Of a DNA stretch of 64,000 nt, positions 61,061 through 64,000 are shown one piece after another; position 1 is the stretch's first letter; the number at the start of each line of letters is the position of its first letter. The position numbers were made by a program, and so were the translations under genes. The notes under the pieces were generated by a model. That model did no database searches and was not told the origin of the DNA. It saw only the letters and a program-made list of their open reading frames with translations. This stretch comes from Flavobacterium sp. N502536 (GTDB lineage Bacteria; Bacteroidota; Bacteroidia; Flavobacteriales; Flavobacteriaceae): positions 2,170,001 through 2,234,000 of the forward strand of contig NZ_CP110011.1 of the NCBI RefSeq assembly GCF_025947345.1, read 5' to 3'.

Positions 61061-61103
61061 AAAACTTCATCAGTCATACCTATTATTGATGAAGTTTTTT
61101 TTT
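61061..61103 (+). terminator. Terminator after pdhB
   Basis: 12-bp perfect stem AAAACTTCATCA (61061-61072) / TGATGAAGTTTT (61087-61098), 14-base loop, T run of nine. Confidence 0.82.
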
Positions 61104-61111
61104 GCCAGATT

Positions 61112-63613
61112 ATGAAAAAAATAATTTTACTCAGCTTGTTTTTTGTACTCGCAATGGCGGGTAGCGTTATTGCACAAACCAAAGTGAGTGGAATTGTTTT
61201 GGACAAATCTAATCAGCCAATTCCGTTTGCTAATGTTGTTTTTAAAGGATCCAATACGGGGATCGTTTCTAACGAAGATGGACGTTTCTATCTCGAATCG
61301 CCTAATACTTACACCACCTTATTAGTAAGTTCGGCAGGATTTTCAGATCGGGAAGTTACGCTGGAAAAAGCCGTAAACTATGACTTTAAGATTGTTTTAA
61401 GCGAAGCTGAAGCACTGAATGAAGTCGTGATTTTTACCGGAAAGACCTCTAAGAAAAATAATCCGGCATTGGACATTCTGAGAAAAATATGGGAGCGTAA
61501 ACGCAAAAACGGACTGTACCAATTCAATCAGTATCAGATGCAAAAGTACGAGAAAGTCGAGTTTGATATGAACACGATCGACAGTGCTTTTATGAAAAAT
61601 AAACTCTTCAAGGGAATGGAATTTGTATTCAAACACGTTGATACATCTGAAGTTACCGGAAAAACATATCTGCCGATTTTTATTAGCGAGTCGCTGTATG
61701 ATGTGTATGGAGATAATAAATTAAAGAAAACAAAAGAGAACCTGACCGGAAATAAAACTTCTGGTTTTAATGGCAATCAGCAGATTTTATCTTTCGTGAA
61801 GGATCTGTACTCCGATTATAATATTTACGACAATCACCTGAAATTCTTCGACAAGAGCTTTACAAGTCCACTTTCCCGAACAGGAATTGATGTGTATAAT
61901 TATGTTTTAAAAGACAGTGCTTATGTCGATAAAAAATGGTGTTACAATATCGTTTTTTATCCAAGACGTAAAAATGAGCTGACTTTTAAAGGAGATTTTT
62001 GGGTAAACGATACCACTTTTGCGATCAAAAAAATTAATATGGCCGTTACTAAAAGCGCCAATATTAACTGGGTAAAAGATATTTATATCGAACAGGAATT
62101 TGAGGTTGAGAATGATTCGGTATTTCTCTTAACCCGTGATTATATGATGTCTGATTTTGCTTTGAACAAAAAAGAAAAATCAAAAGGAGTTTACGGGAAA
62201 CGTACAACTTTGTATAAAGGCCATAAATTCAATCTTCAAAAACCGGAGAGTTTTTACAAGCAGGAAGTCAATTTTATTGATAATGCTGTTTACAACAAAT
62301 CGAATGAATTTTGGGATGAAAATCGTTTTGAAAAACTCAACAAGGACGAGCAGGGTATTTACAAAATGCTCGATACGCTGCAAACAGTCAAAAGATTCAA
62401 GCAGCTCTATAGTTTAGTTTCTATTTTGGGTAGTGGTTACGTCGAGTTTAAGAATTTTGATTTTGGACCTATCTTCTCCACTTTCGGGTATAACGAAGTT
62501 GAAGGCTTACGATTGCGAGCAGGAGGAAGGACTTATTTTGGACCTAATGATCCTTGGCGCATACAAGCTTATACTGCATATGGTTTTGACGATAATAAAT
62601 TCAAATACGGAGTTTCCGGAAAATGGATGGTGGATAAGAAAAACCGAATCATTATCTCCGGAGGAAACAGACGTGACATCGAACAAATTGGCGCCAGCTT
62701 AACGACTACAAATGATATTTTAGGACGAAGTTTTGCTTCTTCTGCACTATTTACCACGGGAAGTAATGGAAAATTGACCAACATTAATCTGAGTAACATT
62801 TCGCTTGAAATGGAGCCTATGAAGAATTTTGTTGTTCAGGCCGGAGTTTCATACAGAACTTTAGAATCGGCTTCTCCAATTTTTAGTTTAGACTATTATA
62901 CTACTTTGCCAACAGCAGCAAATCCGGCTGGTGTAATAGCAAACAAGGTAACACAGTCGGAAGCGAATATTCAGTTTGAGTTTATGCCTAATCGTAAGAC
63001 AATCGGTTTTGGAGTAGAACGAAATATTGTTGACAGCCCGTTCAGTCATTTCTTTGTAAACTTTAGTTATGGTTTGAAAGGGGTTTTAAACAGCGATTTT
63101 GCGTACCAAAAAGTACAGCTGTTTTACAAGCAGCCTATTATTATCGGACCATTAGGAAGATCGAATATTATTCTTGAAACCGGAAAAACCTTTGGTACCA
63201 TTCCATTAGGATTGATGAGTGTAATTCCCGGAAATCAGACTTATTTTACCATTGAAAATACCTTCAGTAACTTAAATTTCTACGAGTTTATAACGGACCA
63301 GTATACCACTTTACAATGGAATCATGACTTTGGAGGAAGGCTGTTTGCCAGAATTCCGTTCATGAGAAAATTAAACTGGAGAGAATTTGTAGGAGTAAGA
63401 GCGGTACACGGAACTATTTCTAATGCTAACCGTGCCATTAATGCTTCAGGATTGCCTTATAATGCGCCGGAAAATGTGTATTGGGAATACAATGCTGGAA
63501 TAGGAAATATCTTCAAAGTATTCCGTCTTGATTTCTCATGGAGAGGAAATTATATGAATATGCCGGACGCTACTAAGTTTGCAATAAAAGGATCGTTTGG
63601 TTTTTATTTTTAG
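61112..63613 (+). CDS. DUF5686 outer-membrane protein with carboxypeptidase-like regulatory domain
   Basis: An 833-residue exported protein: signal peptide to about VIAQ (residue 22), a CarboxypepD-regulatory-like domain (about 23-112, VSGIVLDKSNQPIPFANVVFKG), then the large DUF5686 region that ends as an outer-membrane beta-barrel (many alternating strands; last residues FAIKGSFGFYF). Members are widespread in Bacteroidota and of unknown function. It follows the pdhB terminator and precedes the acyltransferase gene by 34 bases. Confidence 0.9.
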   Translation: MKKIILLSLFFVLAMAGSVIAQTKVSGIVLDKSNQPIPFANVVFKGSNTGIVSNEDGRFYLESPNTYTTLLVSSAGFSDREVTLEKAVNYDFKIVLSEAEALNEVVIFTGKTSKKNNPALDILRKIWERKRKNGLYQFNQYQMQKYEKVEFDMNTIDSAFMKNKLFKGMEFVFKHVDTSEVTGKTYLPIFISESLYDVYGDNKLKKTKENLTGNKTSGFNGNQQILSFVKDLYSDYNIYDNHLKFFDKSFTSPLSRTGIDVYNYVLKDSAYVDKKWCYNIVFYPRRKNELTFKGDFWVNDTTFAIKKINMAVTKSANINWVKDIYIEQEFEVENDSVFLLTRDYMMSDFALNKKEKSKGVYGKRTTLYKGHKFNLQKPESFYKQEVNFIDNAVYNKSNEFWDENRFEKLNKDEQGIYKMLDTLQTVKRFKQLYSLVSILGSGYVEFKNFDFGPIFSTFGYNEVEGLRLRAGGRTYFGPNDPWRIQAYTAYGFDDNKFKYGVSGKWMVDKKNRIIISGGNRRDIEQIGASLTTTNDILGRSFASSALFTTGSNGKLTNINLSNISLEMEPMKNFVVQAGVSYRTLESASPIFSLDYYTTLPTAANPAGVIANKVTQSEANIQFEFMPNRKTIGFGVERNIVDSPFSHFFVNFSYGLKGVLNSDFAYQKVQLFYKQPIIIGPLGRSNIILETGKTFGTIPLGLMSVIPGNQTYFTIENTFSNLNFYEFITDQYTTLQWNHDFGGRLFARIPFMRKLNWREFVGVRAVHGTISNANRAINASGLPYNAPENVYWEYNAGIGNIFKVFRLDFSWRGNYMNMPDATKFAIKGSFGFYF

Positions 63614-63647
63614 ATAAATTGTCAGATTTTTTCTTAATTTAGTTGCT

Positions 63648-64000
63648 ATGAGTATAGCTATCGAAAGTAAGAATTTAAATTGGACAAATAATCTTAGAGT
63701 TTTAGCCACTGTCAGTGTAATTGTTGTACACGTAGCCTGTGATATTCTGTATCAGTATGGTACGATATCCAATTTTACCTGGTGGACTGGTAATGTTTAT
63801 GACGGCCTGGTACGTTTTTGCGTTCCGGTTTTCCTGATGCTTACCGGAGCATTAATGCTCAATAAAAAATACGAACTGAGTGATTTTTTGAAAAGAAAAT
63901 TTTCAAGAATAATTCTGCCCTTCCTTTTCTGGAGTTTCTTCTATATACTGTTAACTGTCAGAAGTGAATTTTTGGTGCAATCTGAAAAAGCTGTCGATAT
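63648..64000 (+). CDS. Acyltransferase 3 family membrane protein, 3' truncated
   Basis: The first 117 codons of a polytopic membrane protein, cut by the right edge. After a short cytosolic start comes NLRVLATVSVIVVHVACDILY, with the conserved Arg and His of the acyltransferase-3 family, then RFCVPVFLMLTGALMLNKKYELSDFLKRKFSRIILPFLFWSFFYIL. These enzymes O-acylate surface sugars or exported compounds. The substrate cannot be told from this fragment. Confidence 0.85.
   Translation, partial: MSIAIESKNLNWTNNLRVLATVSVIVVHVACDILYQYGTISNFTWWTGNVYDGLVRFCVPVFLMLTGALMLNKKYELSDFLKRKFSRIILPFLFWSFFYILLTVRSEFLVQSEKAVD

Noticed and set aside
1..64000. tRNA, rRNA, insertion sequences, prophage or defence islands
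   Set aside because: No transposase, integrase, phage, restriction or toxin-antitoxin genes and no cloverleaf-like sequences were seen; the gene content is core flavobacterial.

Overview
The window is chromosomal DNA from a member of the Flavobacteriaceae, most likely a Flavobacterium. It is AT-rich, many starts have a TAnnTTTG -7 promoter element nearby and almost no Shine-Dalgarno, and it carries Bacteroidota-specific families: a STN-type TonB receptor with a DUF4249 lipoprotein, DUF5686, exosortase XrtF with its partner, HYC_CC_PP, 2TM, a TamL-type BamA homologue, PorT, a bifunctional nuclease and a short primary sigma factor. No rRNA, tRNA, insertion sequence, phage or CRISPR array was seen. 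Both edges cut genes: a DPP IV peptidase on the left and an acyltransferase-3 protein on the right.

Region by region: 1-6102 holds the end of DPP IV and three different POT peptide transporters, a peptide-salvage unit. 6155-8017 holds a secreted thioredoxin and two tandem paralogues that have lost the CxxC site. 8106-12732 (minus strand) is surE, lpxB, an NlpC/P60 lipoprotein and comEC. 12934-17866 holds a Tsp-type protease, a NUC endonuclease lipoprotein, rpe and the primary sigma factor. 17989-24420 (minus) is a four-gene outer-membrane operon: secreted protein of unknown function, TonB receptor, DUF4249 lipoprotein, and a plug-domain protein without a barrel. 24659-28064 holds a small membrane protein, a LytTR response regulator with its TPR histidine kinase, and an orphan gene. 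28277-30842 is rpsO-pnp. 30998-32497 is a GAF/fRMsr-like gene divergent from the XrtF pair. 32543-35500 is a probable copper-linked surface module (HYC_CC_PP, TonB receptor, periplasmic HMA protein). 35631-43773 is a DedA gene and the rod-shape cluster mreB-mreC-mreD-pbp2-rodA behind purH. 43940-49202 has an ABC permease, an alcohol dehydrogenase, a lipocalin-like protein, accD and fbaA. 49261-54041 has tamL, a SpoU methyltransferase, porT and menG/ubiE. 54620-59570 has folA, a 2TM protein, a CBM48 protein, thyA, a bifunctional nuclease and etfBA. 60064-64000 has pdhB, a DUF5686 protein and the start of an acyltransferase.

Most genes are housekeeping or envelope genes. The least explained parts are the two cysteine-deleted thioredoxins with duplicated leaders, the TonB/DUF4249/plug operon, the HYC_CC_PP-TonB-HMA module, and several intergenic repeat elements: a 70-bp palindromic array at 46965-47141, a 24-bp-arm hairpin between fbaA and accD, and a structured gene-free stretch at 54042-54619. 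Promoter and terminator entries were read by eye; most promoter calls rest on the -7 element alone.
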